Part shown: one piece after another, positions 44,326 to 52,911 of the stretch
How positions within the stretch are numbered: position 1 is the first letter of the stretch
How the letters are laid out: the number at the start of each line of letters is the position of its first letter
Source: DASYTH01 sp035942955
GTDB taxonomy: Bacteria > Actinomycetota > Actinomycetes > Mycobacteriales > Pseudonocardiaceae
Assembly (NCBI RefSeq): GCF_035942955.1
Contig: NZ_DASZCQ010000217.1
Location: 1 to 64,000 of the forward strand
Length of the DNA: 64,000 nt
Direction: 5' to 3'
Notes under the pieces: model-generated
What the model saw: only the letters and a program-made list of their open reading frames with translations
Databases searched by the model: none
What the model was told of the DNA's origin: nothing
Translations under genes and position numbers: made by a program

Positions 44326-44418
44326 TCAGGCGCGCGCGGCGGTACACCCGCACGACGCCACCAGGAGCAGATCGACCGTGCGGTCACGCCAGAGCAAGCG
44401 CGGCGTCGACCGGACCAT
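44326..44418 (-). CDS. leader peptide upstream of cysteine dioxygenase
   Basis: A 30-residue open frame: ATG 44418, then MVRSTPRLLWRDRT followed by VDLLLVASCGCTAARA and TGA at 44326-44328. It matches the actinobacterial sulfur-gene leader pattern (R-rich start, xVDLxxVAS, then Cys codons), seen before cysteine and sulfate genes. Ribosome stalling on the Cys codons would couple downstream expression to cysteine supply. The regulatory reading is inferred. Confidence 0.72.
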   Translation of the reverse strand: MVRSTPRLLWRDRTVDLLLVASCGCTAARA

Positions 44419-44459
44419 GGCGCTACCGTGACATGCCGGTCGAGTCACCACCAGCCGTC

Positions 44460-46577
44460 TCAAGTGGTGGTACGCGGCGCCCGGAACACCAGCAGCGCTC
44501 TAGCGGGCATGGCCACGATGTCGCCCGGCTCCAGGGGGATGCTCGACGCCGGCGTGCCGCGCCGGGAGGTGGTGTCCAGCTCGGGCTCGTACCGCTTGCC
44601 GTACCGGACACCGGGCAGCGTCACGTCGATCGGCCGATCACCGGCGTGCAGCAGCACCAGCCAGGAGTCGTCCGGCACCAGCTCGCCCGCCCGGTCCCGG
44701 GACAGCGACTCCGAGCCGTCGATCCACATGCCGAGAAAGCGCCGCGCGTCGTCGAACCAGTCCCCGTCGGTCATCGGGTGCCCGTCCTGCCGGAACCACA
44801 CCAGGTCCGGCTCGCCGGAGCGGGTCGGCCGCCCGGTGAAGAACGCCGGCTGGCGCAGCGCCGGCGACACGGCGCGCAGCAGGGTGAGCCGGCGGGTGAA
44901 CGCCAGCATGTCCTCGGCCCGCTCGGCCGGGGTCCAGTCGACCCAGTTCGTCTCGTCGTCGAGCACGTACGGGTTGTTGTTGCCGTGCTGGGTGCGCCAC
45001 CGCTCGTCGCCCGCGCAGATCATCGGCGTGCCGGTGGACAGCAGCAGCGTCGCCATCAGGTTGCGGGCCTGCCGGTCGCGGGTGGACAGCACGGCGGGAT
45101 CGTCGGTCTCGCCCTCGACGCCGCAGTTCCACGAGCGGTGATCATTGGTGCCGTCCCGGTTCTGCTCCCCATTGGCCTCGTTGTGCTTGTCCTGGTAGGA
45201 AACCAGGTCGCGCAGCGTGTACCCGTCGTGCGCGGTGATGAAGTTGATCGACGCCCACGGCCGGCGGGTGTTGGCCGCATAGAGGTCCTCCGAGCCGGAC
45301 AGCCGGTAGGCCAGGTCGCGCACCCCGACCGCGCCGCGCCAGAAGTCCCGGACGCCGTCCCGGTAGATGCCGTTCCATTCCGTCCACTGTGGAGAGAACT
45401 GCCCGATCCGGTAGCCGGCCGCGGTAGCGTCCCACGGCTCGGCGATCAGCTTGCACTGGGCCAGCACGGGATCGCAGGTGATCGCGGTGAACAGGGGGGA
45501 GTGCGGGTCGAACTCCCCGCCGTGCGGCCGGCCGAGCGCGGTGGCCAGGTCGAGCCTGAATCCGTCGACGCCGAGCTCGGTGGCGAAGTAGCGCATCGAG
45601 TCGACGACCATCCGGACCACGGTGGGGGACGCGGGGTTGAGCGTGTTGCCGCACCCGGTCAGGTCCACGTCCCGGCCCTGCGCGTCCAGCAGGTAGTACG
45701 CGGGCGCGTCCAGGCCGCGCAGGGACAGCGTCGGCCCGCTCACCGAGCCCTCGCAGGTGTGGTTGAACACCACGTCCAGCAGCACCTCGATGCCGGCGGC
45801 GTGCATCGCGGCGACCATCGTGCGGAACTCGGCCAGCTCCCGGCCGGGCTCGCTGGCGTAGCCCGGGTGCGGGGCGAAGTATCCGAGCGTCGAGTAGCCC
45901 CAGTAGTTGTGCCGGCCGGAGCGCAGCAGCGGCGGCTCGTCGGCGAACGCGTGCACCGGCATCAGCTCCACCGCGGTGACACCGAGCCGGACCAGGTAGT
46001 CCACAACGGACGGATGGGTGAGGCCGAGGTAGGTGCCGCGCTGGTGCTCGGGCACGTCCGGGTGCCGCTTGGTGAACCCGCGGACGTGCAGCTCGTAGAT
46101 CACCGTCTCCTCGAACGGCACGTCCGGCTTGACCCCGGTGTCCGGGCCGCCCGGCGAGGTGACCACGGACAGCGGCACCTTGCCCAGTGAGTCCACTTCG
46201 GACGGTGGGCCGGTCATCGGGTCGCCGGTGTAGCCGAGCGCCGGATCCAGCTCGCGCAGGGTGCCGGTGATCCGCCGGGCGTACGGGTCGACCAGGATCT
46301 TGGCCGGGTTGCACCGCACCCTGTGCAGGGGGGCGTACGGCCCGTGCACCCGGTAGCCGTACCGCTGCCCCGGGATCACCCCGGGAACCAGGCCGTGCCA
46401 GATGCCGAACGTGCGCTCGGTCAGCTCGATCCGCTGCTCGTCGCCGTCCTCGGAGATCAGGCACAGCTCGACCGCCTCGGCGACCGACGAGCTCACCGCG
46501 AAGCGCACCCCACCGGCCTCGGAGTGCGCGCCGAGGGGGAACGGGCGGCCGGGCAGGATATGCAGCGGGGAGGACAC
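44460..46577 (-). CDS. glgX: glycogen debranching enzyme GlgX
   Basis: A 705-residue GH13_11 isoamylase-type enzyme cutting alpha-1,6 branches. N-terminal CBM48-like domain (FPLGAHSEAGGVRFAVSSSVAEAVELCL), then VFNHTCEG, nucleophile Asp in VDGFRLDLATALGR, Glu in LIAEPWDA and the substrate site in ITAHDGYTLRDLV. GTG 46577 start. It lies 15 kb from glgB and separate from the main glucan genes but on the same strand. Confidence 0.94.
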   Translation of the reverse strand: MSSPLHILPGRPFPLGAHSEAGGVRFAVSSSVAEAVELCLISEDGDEQRIELTERTFGIWHGLVPGVIPGQRYGYRVHGPYAPLHRVRCNPAKILVDPYARRITGTLRELDPALGYTGDPMTGPPSEVDSLGKVPLSVVTSPGGPDTGVKPDVPFEETVIYELHVRGFTKRHPDVPEHQRGTYLGLTHPSVVDYLVRLGVTAVELMPVHAFADEPPLLRSGRHNYWGYSTLGYFAPHPGYASEPGRELAEFRTMVAAMHAAGIEVLLDVVFNHTCEGSVSGPTLSLRGLDAPAYYLLDAQGRDVDLTGCGNTLNPASPTVVRMVVDSMRYFATELGVDGFRLDLATALGRPHGGEFDPHSPLFTAITCDPVLAQCKLIAEPWDATAAGYRIGQFSPQWTEWNGIYRDGVRDFWRGAVGVRDLAYRLSGSEDLYAANTRRPWASINFITAHDGYTLRDLVSYQDKHNEANGEQNRDGTNDHRSWNCGVEGETDDPAVLSTRDRQARNLMATLLLSTGTPMICAGDERWRTQHGNNNPYVLDDETNWVDWTPAERAEDMLAFTRRLTLLRAVSPALRQPAFFTGRPTRSGEPDLVWFRQDGHPMTDGDWFDDARRFLGMWIDGSESLSRDRAGELVPDDSWLVLLHAGDRPIDVTLPGVRYGKRYEPELDTTSRRGTPASSIPLEPGDIVAMPARALLVFRAPRTTT

Positions 46578-46587
46578 CCGTACATGT

Positions 46588-47190
46588 TTACCCCAGTCGG
46601 TACGTGTGATGCTCGAAAGACTCTTCCTCTTCCACCGACCCGCCCGCGGCCGACGCCGACGCGACCAGCTCGCCGAACAGCAGCTGGTGGCTCGCCCACC
46701 CGTCGGTCGCCGGGCTGGCCAGCGTCAACAGCAGCATCCGGTCGGTGCCCGGCTCGGCGATGAACGCCTGCAGCTGCAGGCTGAGCGGCCGGCGCTCCCT
46801 TGCCTGCTCCACCCCGGGCACCCGCTGCACGATCACCGCCGGCCCCAGCCCGGTGTCCAGCGTGATCGTCTCCCGGACGTCCGGCCCGCCGACGTCCTCC
46901 AGCGAGTCGCGCAGCCGCTCGGCGACGTCGTCGGTCCAGGCCGGGGGGATCTCGAGCACGACCCCGGTGAGGATGGCGGGCGCCGCGTCCGGCGGAGTCA
47001 CCACGGCCATCAGGAACGCCCCCTCGCCGCGGGCCGCCTCGACCGCTTCCCTGGCCACCGCCTCGCGCTCGGCCGCGGTCCCGGCCGGCGTGTCCCGCAG
47101 CCGGCCGATGATCGTCGCGAGCTCCTGGACCGCCCGCTCCGGCGCTTCCATCGGGAGCCGGTGCACCGCGTCCGGCATGGCGAGTCGCAT
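46588..47190 (-). CDS. hypothetical protein of type VII-like cluster
   Basis: A 200-residue protein of unknown family: AERAVQELATIIGRLRDTPAGT, AFLMAVVTPPDAAPAILTGVVLEIPPAW and DRMLLLTLASPATDGW. No signal peptide or membrane segment. Four bases separate it from the upstream WXG-like gene, so it probably belongs to the same three-gene unit and could act as a chaperone or immunity-like partner; that is speculation. Confidence 0.6.
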   Translation of the reverse strand: MRLAMPDAVHRLPMEAPERAVQELATIIGRLRDTPAGTAAEREAVAREAVEAARGEGAFLMAVVTPPDAAPAILTGVVLEIPPAWTDDVAERLRDSLEDVGGPDVRETITLDTGLGPAVIVQRVPGVEQARERRPLSLQLQAFIAEPGTDRMLLLTLASPATDGWASHQLLFGELVASASAAGGSVEEEESFEHHTYRLG

Positions 47191-47194
47191 GGTG

Positions 47195-48466
47195 CTACTT
47201 CCCCTTGGCCGCGTTGGTCGCGGTGTTGATCGCCGCGTTCTCCAGCTGGCTCTGGGTCGGGTTGGCCAGAACCTTGAGCAGCTCCAGCTCGCGCCGCTGG
47301 GCCGGGGTCAGCTGAGTGCCGGACGCCTCGATGGTCTTGACGGTGGCGTCGACGGATTTCGCGAACGCCTCGCCGGCCAGCTTCGCGTCGCCGCTGAGCA
47401 CCTTGATCGCGCCATCGGTCGCGGCCTTGGCCCGCAACGCCTTCTCCACCGAGCCGTACTTCCTGGCCAGGTCCCGGACCTCGCGCAGGTCCTTGACGAT
47501 CGCCGGGTAGCCGCCGGAGGTGAAGCCGTCGGCGGCGCCCTCGCGCAGCCCGCGGAGCCCGTTGCGCGCCCGGCTCGCCCCGATGGTGGGCCGGGCCAGG
47601 CCCTTGATTCCCCCGATCGCGCCCGACGTGACCGTACGGCCCGGGATGGCGCTGAGCAGTAGGTCGAGGTTGCCCGGGGCGTTCTTCGAGCCGGCGATGC
47701 GTTGCCCGATCCCGGACAGCGCGTTGACGGCGCCCGTGCCGGCGGAGACCGTGCCGAGCACCGCGGCCGCCGGGGCGCCGACCCCGGTCAGCGCGAGCCC
47801 GGCGGCCGCCGCCCCGGTCGCCGCCGAGACGATGCCGGACACCTTGGACACGCCGTCGAGCGTCTGGACGTACCACGTGTCGTTCTCCGGCTCGAACGCG
47901 TCGTCCGGCCCGCTGCGGATCTTGTCGGCGGCCTCGGTGGCCTGCCGGAGGTGCCTGGCCTTCAGCCGGGTCGCGTCGTCGATCACCTTCCGCAGCGCGT
48001 CGTCGAGCCGCGCGCACTTGTCGACCGCGCCCAGGTACGCGTCGTACCGGGCCTGGTACTGCGGGTTGCTCGCGTCGCGCGGGATGGCGCCGGCCGCGTC
48101 GGCCAGCTCGGCCTCGGCCTGCTTGATCCTTTCCTTGAGCTCCTTGGCCTTACGCTCCAGCTCGTCGGCGCGCGCCTGGTTGGCCGCGAGCTGCCCGGCC
48201 CAGGTGCTCAGCCCCTCGGCCGCCGCGCTCATCGACTCGGCCCCGGAGCCGAGCGCCATGGGCAGGTCGTCGCCGTGGTCGCTGAACTCCTCGGCCGCGC
48301 TGCCGCCCCAGTCCGCGTCGTCGGTGATGGTCGCGGCCTCCTCCAGCCGCGGCAGCGTCGCGTTGATCGTCTCAAGGGCCGTGGCGATCGACAGCAACAC
48401 GGCCTGCACCGACCCCTTGTCGCCCTCCGCCGGGTCGAAACCCAGCGCCGGGAAGCTGCGCCCCAT
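47195..48466 (-). CDS. WXG-like type VII secretion candidate, large
   Basis: A 423-residue protein. Residues about 45-100 form helices around DWGGSAAEEFSDHG, a WXG-type turn. A coiled region (NQARADELERKAKELKERIKQAEAELADAA) follows, then a hydrophobic Gly/Ala stretch near 210-260 (VSGIVSAATGAAAAGLALTG), then a basic, Ala-rich tail. This is the layout of a T7SS-secreted effector precursor without a toxin domain I recognise. ATG 48466 start, 5 bp after the small WXG gene. Confidence 0.65.
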   Translation of the reverse strand: MGRSFPALGFDPAEGDKGSVQAVLLSIATALETINATLPRLEEAATITDDADWGGSAAEEFSDHGDDLPMALGSGAESMSAAAEGLSTWAGQLAANQARADELERKAKELKERIKQAEAELADAAGAIPRDASNPQYQARYDAYLGAVDKCARLDDALRKVIDDATRLKARHLRQATEAADKIRSGPDDAFEPENDTWYVQTLDGVSKVSGIVSAATGAAAAGLALTGVGAPAAAVLGTVSAGTGAVNALSGIGQRIAGSKNAPGNLDLLLSAIPGRTVTSGAIGGIKGLARPTIGASRARNGLRGLREGAADGFTSGGYPAIVKDLREVRDLARKYGSVEKALRAKAATDGAIKVLSGDAKLAGEAFAKSVDATVKTIEASGTQLTPAQRRELELLKVLANPTQSQLENAAINTATNAAKGK

Positions 48467-48471
48467 CGCGA

Positions 48472-48843
48472 TCAGCCCCCCACCCGCTGCCGAGCCAGCA
48501 CGACCGCGGCCGCCCCGCGCAGCACGTCAAGCTGGGACTCGACCACCTTGCCCTCGGCCAGTGCCCGCATGGCGTCCGCGCCCTGCTGCTCCAGCGTCGC
48601 ATAGTTCGCGCAGGCACTGCTCACGTTGCCGGCGATCGTGTTGATCTTGTCCGTCATCGCCACGAGGTTGTCCCGCCACTGCCCGACGACCTCCGCGACG
48701 GCCGCGTTGAGCTCTCCCGGGCCGAGGTCGCACCCGGCGATCTCCAACGCCGAGCACGCCCCCTCGACCTCTCCGGCCACCGCCCGCAGCTCCCCGACCC
48801 GGATCGCCAGCGCGTCCGTGTCGGCCACATAACCCTGTCCCAT
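48472..48843 (-). CDS. WXG100-like small protein
   Basis: A 123-residue helical protein starting MGQGYVADTDALAIRVGELRAVAGEVEGA, with the helix-turn VVGQWRDNLVAMTDKINTIAG resembling the WxG hairpin of ESAT-6-like proteins and a late coiled segment. Probably the secretion partner of the next gene. I chose ATG 48843; the frame is open further upstream without family features. Confidence 0.62.
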   Translation of the reverse strand: MGQGYVADTDALAIRVGELRAVAGEVEGACSALEIAGCDLGPGELNAAVAEVVGQWRDNLVAMTDKINTIAGNVSSACANYATLEQQGADAMRALAEGKVVESQLDVLRGAAAVVLARQRVGG

Positions 48844-49006
48844 GCGCCCAGTAGACCGGCCGGCCAGGGCGCGCCGACAGCCGTGTTGCACGGCCGGGCA
48901 AGGCCGCTGCGCGGCTTGACAATGCGTTCATAATAGAAAATCGGCGCTACCGACAATTCCGATAACGCCGCGAAGGTTGCTTGAGGATACCACAGGTGAG
49001 GGGCTC

Positions 49007-51247
49007 TTGACAAACTCGGAATTGCCTGCCGAGCGCGAATACGTGAGTTTTCTCTATGAGCGTTTGGATGCCGAGCGCGGTGTGCTCCGGGCCGAGCTCG
49101 ACCGGGCGCTGCGGGACAGCTCGGCCACCGACCCGGAGGCGCGCTGGCAGCGGGACGTTCGGGTGCGGACCCTCTCGACCCAGGTGAACCGGTTGCGGGT
49201 GGCGGAGAGCGGGCTGTGCTTCGGCCGCATCGACGGCCGGGACGGCGGCCGCGCGTATATCGGCCGAATCGGGCTGTTCGACGCCGAGAACGACTACGAG
49301 CCGCTGCTGGTGGACTGGCGCGCGCCCGCCTCGCGCCCGTTCTACTGCGCCACCGGCGCGCGGCCGGAGGGCCTGGTGCGGCGCCGGCATTTTCGCACCA
49401 GCGGGCGCCGGATCATCGATTTCCACGACGATCTGCTCGACGTGGCGGCCGCCGACGGGGCCGACACGTCGCTGCTGGCCGCGCTGGCCGCGCCGCGCGA
49501 CGGCACCATGCGCGACATCGTGGCCACGATCCAGGCCGAGCAGGACGAGATCATCCGGCTGGCGCACGCCGGTGTGGTGGTGATCGACGGCGGGCCCGGC
49601 ACCGGCAAGACCGCGGTGGCCCTGCACCGGGTCGCCTACCTGCTGTACCACCAGCGGGACCGGCTGTCGCACGCCGGCGTGCTGATCGTCGGGCCCAACG
49701 CCGGCTTCCTGCGCTACATCGGCGACGTGCTGCCCTCGCTCGGCGAGACCGACGTGGTGTTCGCCACGCCCGGCGAGCTGTGGCCGGGGCTGTCGGTCAC
49801 GGCCGAGGAGTCGCCGGAGATCAAGCGGCTCAAGGGTTCCGTGGCGATGGTCGACGTGCTCGCCGCCGCGGTCGCCGACCGCCAGGAGCTGCCGATGGAC
49901 CCGATCTCCATCGAGCTCGACGACGTCACCGTGTCGATCGACTGGTTCCTCGCCGCGAAGGCCAGGGACGAGGCGCGGGCCACCGGGCTGCGGCACAACC
50001 AGGCCAGGGCCGTGTTCGCCGACGCCGTGGTCGAGGCGCTGACCCGGCAGGCGGTGGACCGCATCGACCCCGAGCAGTACGACATCCTCGACCCGGAGAT
50101 CCAGGCCCAGCTGGCCGCGGACCCGCTGGCCGACGGGGACGCCGACCTGTACGACATCCTCGGCCCGGACATCCGTGCCGAGCTGGCCAAGCACCCGCAG
50201 CTGGCGGCCGCGGTGGAGCGGCTGTGGCCGGCGCTGACCCCGGAGCGACTGCTCGCCGATCTGTTCAGCTCCCCGGCGCGGCTGGCCGTGGCCATGGCCG
50301 GCTCGGCGCTGTACCGGCCGGCCGGCGACGCCTGGACGGTGTCCGACGTGGCCCTGCTCGACGAGGCCGCCGAGCTGCTCGGCCCGGTGCAGCGGGCGGA
50401 GCGGGCGCCCGAGCAGGACCCGGTCGAGTACGCCGAGGGCGTGCTGGAGATACTCGACACCGACGAGGACCCGGACTCCGAGCTGCTGCGCGCGGTCGAC
50501 GTGCTCACCGCCGAGCGGCTGGCCGAGCGGCACGTCGAGCTCGACCACCGCACGCTGGCCGAGCGCGCCGCCGCGGACCGGAAGTGGGCCTACGGGCACA
50601 TCGTCGTCGACGAGGCGCAGGAGCTGTCCGAAATGGACTGGCGGGTGCTGATGCGGCGCTGCCCGAGCCGGTCGATCACGATCGTCGGCGACCTCGCCCA
50701 GCGCGAGTCGCCGGCCGGCGCGCGCTCATGGGGCGCGATGCTCGAGCCGTTCGTGGCGGACCGGTGGGCGCACCGCCGGCTCACGATCAACTACCGCACC
50801 CCGGCCGAGATCATGGAGGTCGCGGCGCGGGTGCTGCCGGGCGTCCAGGCGCCGGAGTCGGTGCGCTGGACCGGGGAGCGCCCGTGGTTCCGCCGGGTCG
50901 CGCAGGTCGAGCTGGCCGGTGCGGTGCGGCGCGCGGTCGAGGCCGCCGGCGACGGCACGGTCGCCGTGATCGCCCCGGAGAAGGTGCGGCTGGACGTGCC
51001 GGCAACCGTGCTGACGCCGCGTGCCGCAAAGGGTTTGGAGTTCGACGAGGTCATCGTGGTCGAGCCGGGTCTCGTGGAGAGCCCGGCCGATCTCTACGTG
51101 GCGCTCACCAGGGCGACCCGGCGGCTCGGGGTGCTGCACACCACGGAGCTGCCGCGGCACCTGTGCGGGCTTACCGGCGCCGAGGCCGGGCCGGAGGTCC
51201 GCCGAGGGGTCGGTGTGTGCCGGCCGCCGGCCGACAACGGCGAGTAG
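49007..51247 (+). CDS. helR: RNA polymerase recycling motor ATPase HelR/HelD-like
   Basis: A 746-residue SF1-helicase-like ATPase. Motifs: Walker A GGPGTGKTAVALHR (about 195), VVDEAQELSEMDWR (II), ITIVGDLAQRESP (III), LTINYRTPAEI and LYVALTRATRRLGVL. The N-terminal segment FGRIDGRDGGRAYIGRIGLFDAENDYEPLLVDWRAPASRPFY is characteristic of HelD/HelR, which pries open RNA polymerase and frees stalled complexes; in Streptomyces HelR protects against rifamycins. Start at TTG 49007 with GAGGGG upstream. No UvrD-type DNA-binding domain seen. Confidence 0.87.
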   Translation: MTNSELPAEREYVSFLYERLDAERGVLRAELDRALRDSSATDPEARWQRDVRVRTLSTQVNRLRVAESGLCFGRIDGRDGGRAYIGRIGLFDAENDYEPLLVDWRAPASRPFYCATGARPEGLVRRRHFRTSGRRIIDFHDDLLDVAAADGADTSLLAALAAPRDGTMRDIVATIQAEQDEIIRLAHAGVVVIDGGPGTGKTAVALHRVAYLLYHQRDRLSHAGVLIVGPNAGFLRYIGDVLPSLGETDVVFATPGELWPGLSVTAEESPEIKRLKGSVAMVDVLAAAVADRQELPMDPISIELDDVTVSIDWFLAAKARDEARATGLRHNQARAVFADAVVEALTRQAVDRIDPEQYDILDPEIQAQLAADPLADGDADLYDILGPDIRAELAKHPQLAAAVERLWPALTPERLLADLFSSPARLAVAMAGSALYRPAGDAWTVSDVALLDEAAELLGPVQRAERAPEQDPVEYAEGVLEILDTDEDPDSELLRAVDVLTAERLAERHVELDHRTLAERAAADRKWAYGHIVVDEAQELSEMDWRVLMRRCPSRSITIVGDLAQRESPAGARSWGAMLEPFVADRWAHRRLTINYRTPAEIMEVAARVLPGVQAPESVRWTGERPWFRRVAQVELAGAVRRAVEAAGDGTVAVIAPEKVRLDVPATVLTPRAAKGLEFDEVIVVEPGLVESPADLYVALTRATRRLGVLHTTELPRHLCGLTGAEAGPEVRRGVGVCRPPADNGE

Positions 51248-51283
51248 TACTACCGGCCTCGCCCGCACATCGGATCCAACACT

Positions 51284-52102
51284 GTGTTGAATAGCGCTGT
51301 GGCCGTTGATGACGACCTTGTCGTGCGCATGGCGAACGTGGGCGTCCGCCGCGGCGCGACCCACCTGCTCACCGGGCTGGACTGGCAGGTCGAGCTGGAC
51401 GAGCGCTGGGTCATCCTCGGCGCGAACGGGGCGGGCAAGACCACCCTGCTCCGGCTGGCCGCGGCCGAGCTGCACCCGACCACCGGCACGGTGCACGTGC
51501 TCGGCGAGCGGCTGGGCCGGGTGGACGTGTTCGAGCTGCGCACCCGGATCGGCTTCTGCTCCGCGGCGCTGCTGTCCCGCGTCCCCGGCGAGGAGAAGGT
51601 CGGCGACCTGGTGGTCAGCGCCGGATACGCGGTGCTCGGCCGCTGGCGGGAGGCCTACGAGTCCACCGACACCGCGCGGGCCGCCGAGCTGATGAAGGCG
51701 CTGGGCGTCGCGCACCTCGGGGACCGGCCGTTCGGCACGCTGTCCGAGGGGGAGCGCAAGCGCGCGCTGATCGCCCGCGCGCTGATGACCGACCCGGAGC
51801 TGCTGCTGCTCGACGAGCCCGCGGCCGGGCTGGACCTCGGCGGCCGGGAGGACCTGGTGGCCCGCCTGACCGAGCTGGCGCTCGACCCGGACGCGCCGAC
51901 CACGATCCTGGTCACCCACCACGTCGAGGAGATCCCGCCCGGCTTCACCCACCTGATGCTGCTGCGGGACGGGGCCGTGGTCGCTCATGGGCTGCTGGAC
52001 GACGTGCTGACCAGCGAGAACCTGTCCGCCACGTTCGGGGCGGAGCTCCAGGTGCAGCGCTCCGGCGACCGCTACTTCGCCCGCCGCCGTACCGCCGGGT
52101 AA
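51284..52102 (+). CDS. stand-alone ABC ATPase
   Basis: A 272-residue ATP-binding cassette: Walker A GANGAGKTT, signature LSEGERKRALIARAL (E replaces the usual G), Walker B LLLLDEPAAGLDLGG, and switch VTHHVEEIP. No membrane partner gene is adjacent. From memory it matches the position of M. tuberculosis Rv3041c in a conserved block. GTG 51284 is chosen; ATG 51329 (MANVGVRRG) is possible. Confidence 0.83.
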   Translation: MLNSAVAVDDDLVVRMANVGVRRGATHLLTGLDWQVELDERWVILGANGAGKTTLLRLAAAELHPTTGTVHVLGERLGRVDVFELRTRIGFCSAALLSRVPGEEKVGDLVVSAGYAVLGRWREAYESTDTARAAELMKALGVAHLGDRPFGTLSEGERKRALIARALMTDPELLLLDEPAAGLDLGGREDLVARLTELALDPDAPTTILVTHHVEEIPPGFTHLMLLRDGAVVAHGLLDDVLTSENLSATFGAELQVQRSGDRYFARRRTAG

Positions 52103-52131
52103 CCTGCCAGTCCAGACTCGAGGGAGGCGTC

Positions 52132-52911
52132 GTGGGTGAGTTCGTTCGGCTCGAGGTGGAAGCCGGCGTCGGCACGATTCGGCTGGACCGCCCGCCGATG
52201 AACGCGCTCAACAAGCAGGTGCAGGAGGAGATCCGGGCCGCCGCGGTCGAGGCGGGCGAGCGCGCCGACGTCCGCGCGGTGATCGTCTACGGTGGACAGA
52301 AGGTGTTCGCGGCCGGCGCCGACATCAAGGAGATGGCCGACATGTCCTATGTGGACATGGCGGCCAGGGCCGGTGCGCTGTCCTCGGCGTTCAGCTCGGT
52401 CGCCGACATCCCGAAGCCGACCGTGGCCGCGGTCACCGGCTACGCGCTCGGCGGCGGGCTGGAGCTGGCGCTGTGCTGCGACCGCCGGATCGCCGGCGAC
52501 AACGCCAAGGTGGGCCAGCCGGAGATCCTGCTCGGCGTCATCCCCGGCGCCGGCGGCACCCAGCGCCTCGCCCGGCTCGTCGGCCCGAGCAAGGCGAAGG
52601 ACATCGTCTACACGGGACGGTTCGTGGAGGCCGGCGAGGCGCTCTCGCTCGGCCTCGTCGACGAGGTGGTCGCCCCGGACGACGTCTACCAGGCGGCGAC
52701 CCGGTGGGCCCAGCAGTTCGTCAACGGTCCGGCAAGGGCGCTCGCCGCGGCCAAGGCGGCCATCGACATCGGGCTGAACGGCTCGCTGGCCGACGGGCTC
52801 AAGGTGGAGAGCCAGATCTTCGCGGCGCTGTTCGCCACCGAGGACCAGAAGACCGGGATGCGGTCGTTCATCGAGAACGGGCCGGGGAAGGCGACGTTCA
52901 GTGGCAAGTGA
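52132..52911 (+). CDS. enoyl-CoA hydratase/isomerase
   Basis: A 259-residue crotonase-fold protein. Oxyanion motifs FAAGADIKEM and GYALGGGLELALCCD, then the two catalytic acids in GQPEILLGVIPGAGGTQRL. Hydrates trans-2-enoyl-CoA in beta-oxidation or a related role. GAGGGAGG precedes GTG 52132. Corresponds by neighbourhood to echA17 (Rv3039c) of M. tuberculosis. Overlaps the next gene by 11 bp. Confidence 0.9.
   Translation: MGEFVRLEVEAGVGTIRLDRPPMNALNKQVQEEIRAAAVEAGERADVRAVIVYGGQKVFAAGADIKEMADMSYVDMAARAGALSSAFSSVADIPKPTVAAVTGYALGGGLELALCCDRRIAGDNAKVGQPEILLGVIPGAGGTQRLARLVGPSKAKDIVYTGRFVEAGEALSLGLVDEVVAPDDVYQAATRWAQQFVNGPARALAAAKAAIDIGLNGSLADGLKVESQIFAALFATEDQKTGMRSFIENGPGKATFSGK

Noticed and set aside
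48899..48918. Rifamycin-associated inverted repeat before helR
   Set aside because: The stem CAAG(g)CCGC/GCGGCTTG has a bulge and the order of its arms does not match what I remember of that element; I cannot claim it.
17874..52740. GGCAAGGG words as chromosome-orienting (KOPS-like) signals
   Set aside because: They occur on both strands and follow the coding strand of the gene, so codon usage explains their orientation; no replichore polarity can be judged in 64 kb.
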